From the NCBI GenBank assembly GCA_012727835.1, contig JAAYGE010000154.1:1-6456 (forward strand): DNA of 6,456 bases, in the 5' to 3' direction. The stretch is from Bacillota bacterium. Its GTDB lineage: Bacteria; Bacillota_H; UBA994; UBA5500. The stretch's first letter is position 1, and every line of letters begins with the position of its first letter. Below the pieces are notes generated by a model. The model was given only the letters and a program-made list of their open reading frames with translations, was not told the DNA's origin and ran no database searches. Of the stretch, positions 6,227 to 6,456 are shown in pieces. Made by a program: the position numbers and the translations under genes.

Positions 6227-6261
6227 TGCAATATGCTGAAAATTACGTACTATACCTGCAA

Positions 6262-6288
6262 TTCGACACTATTCCATACACTTCGACA
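6262..6288 (-). promoter_or_regulatory. Tandem Spo0A boxes upstream of sigH
   Basis: On the minus strand two exact copies of TGTCGAA, the core of the Spo0A binding box known from Bacillus, lie at 6288-6282 and 6268-6262, a spacing of exactly 20 bp or two helical turns. A third, degenerate copy, TATGGAA (5 of 7 matches), sits exactly midway at 6278-6272. The inner box ends 35 bp upstream of the sigH -35 hexamer, roughly -71 to -97 from the predicted start for the whole array, a position compatible with activation. Direct control of sigH by Spo0A is inferred; in Bacillus subtilis the known route is indirect through AbrB. Confidence 0.65.
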
Positions 6289-6387
6289 TCTCGCTATTTT
6301 TTTCCTGTTGCATTGCCCACCACAGCGTGTTATACTTATTCTCGCCCGCTCCTTTGGCGGACCAAGATTTACACACAAAATAAGAAC

Positions 6388-6416
6388 TTGACGACATAAT
6401 TTAAATCGGTTATAAT
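6388..6416 (+). promoter_or_regulatory. Sigma-A promoter of the tRNA gene
   Basis: TTGACG (-35, 6388-6393) and an exact TATAAT (-10, 6411-6416) are separated by an ideal 17 bp. The predicted start near 6423 leaves a leader of about eight bases before the tRNA, as is usual for a directly transcribed bacterial tRNA. Confidence 0.85.
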
Positions 6417-6431
6417 TCTACATGTCCGCCG

Positions 6432-6456
6432 CGGGGCGTAGCGCAGTTTGGCTAGC
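6432..6456 (+). tRNA. tRNA, probably tRNA-Pro, 5' end only (cut by window edge)
   Basis: The last 25 bases fit the start of a tRNA: a seven-base acceptor strand CGGGGCG (6432-6438), the T8 A9 linker, the D-stem strand GCGC (6441-6444), and a D-loop starting with A14 and containing the conserved GG (6450-6451). The C at position 1 with CGGGGCG is typical of bacterial tRNA-Pro. The anticodon lies outside the window, so the isotype is inferred. A strong promoter immediately precedes it. Confidence 0.8.

Larger units (their letters stand above)
6141..6431. other. Divergent non-coding region between sigH and the tRNA
   Basis: This stretch of about 290 bp is AT-rich and holds no plausible gene on either strand. 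It contains the sigH leader and promoter (left), the Spo0A box array (6262-6288), and the tRNA promoter (right). Between them, a plus-strand pair TTGCAT (6308-6313) and TATACT (6331-6336) with 17-bp spacing is a weak extra promoter candidate. A short GC-rich inverted repeat CCGC/GCGG lies at 6346-6360. No terminator or riboswitch was recognised. Confidence 0.6.

Noticed and set aside
6343..6366. Possible 3' end of an additional tRNA (GCGGACCA)
   Set aside because: There is no T-loop GTTCGA and no matching acceptor strand upstream, so the ACCA is coincidental.
1..6456. CRISPR array, insertion sequence or phage attachment site
   Set aside because: No regularly spaced direct repeats, transposase motifs or terminal inverted repeats were seen; the only near repeat is the pair of short Spo0A-like boxes.

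Overview
The window looks like the chromosome of an endospore-forming Gram-positive bacterium, probably a clostridial, Peptococcaceae-like lineage. The main evidence is a clear sporulation sigma factor SigH, tandem matches to the Spo0A box upstream of it, strong Shine-Dalgarno sequences such as AGGAGGT and GGAGGTGG, and a bacterial Ku/LigD end-joining set of the kind known from spore formers. The species cannot be named from the sequence alone.

All protein genes lie on the minus strand. In transcription order (right to left) they are sigH (6140-5502), an unrecognised conserved-looking gene with a cysteine-rich tail (5439-4648), ku (4577-3789), a stand-alone ATP-dependent DNA ligase (3786-2821), a stand-alone LigD-type polymerase/primase (2833-1901), mtnA (1861-839), and the N-terminal 274 codons of a glycoside hydrolase family 2 protein that runs off the left edge (823-1). 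No convincing terminator hairpin was found between any of them. The gaps are 62, 70, 2, -13, 39 and 15 bp, so ku-lig-pol is certainly one operon, and readthrough from sigH to the GH2 gene is possible.

On the right, about 290 bp of non-coding DNA separates sigH from a plus-strand tRNA (probably tRNA-Pro) cut by the window edge. This region holds a near-consensus sigma-A promoter for sigH, a perfect-hexamer promoter for the tRNA, and two exact TGTCGAA Spo0A boxes 20 bp apart with a degenerate third box exactly midway.

The central module is a two-gene version of LigD plus Ku, a non-homologous end-joining system. Ku would hold the broken ends, the polymerase would fill or extend them, and the ligase would seal them. 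Its position downstream of a sporulation sigma factor with apparent Spo0A control suggests repair linked to sporulation or germination; that link is inference. mtnA (methylthioadenosine recycling) and the GH2 gene have no obvious tie to DNA repair and may simply share the transcript.
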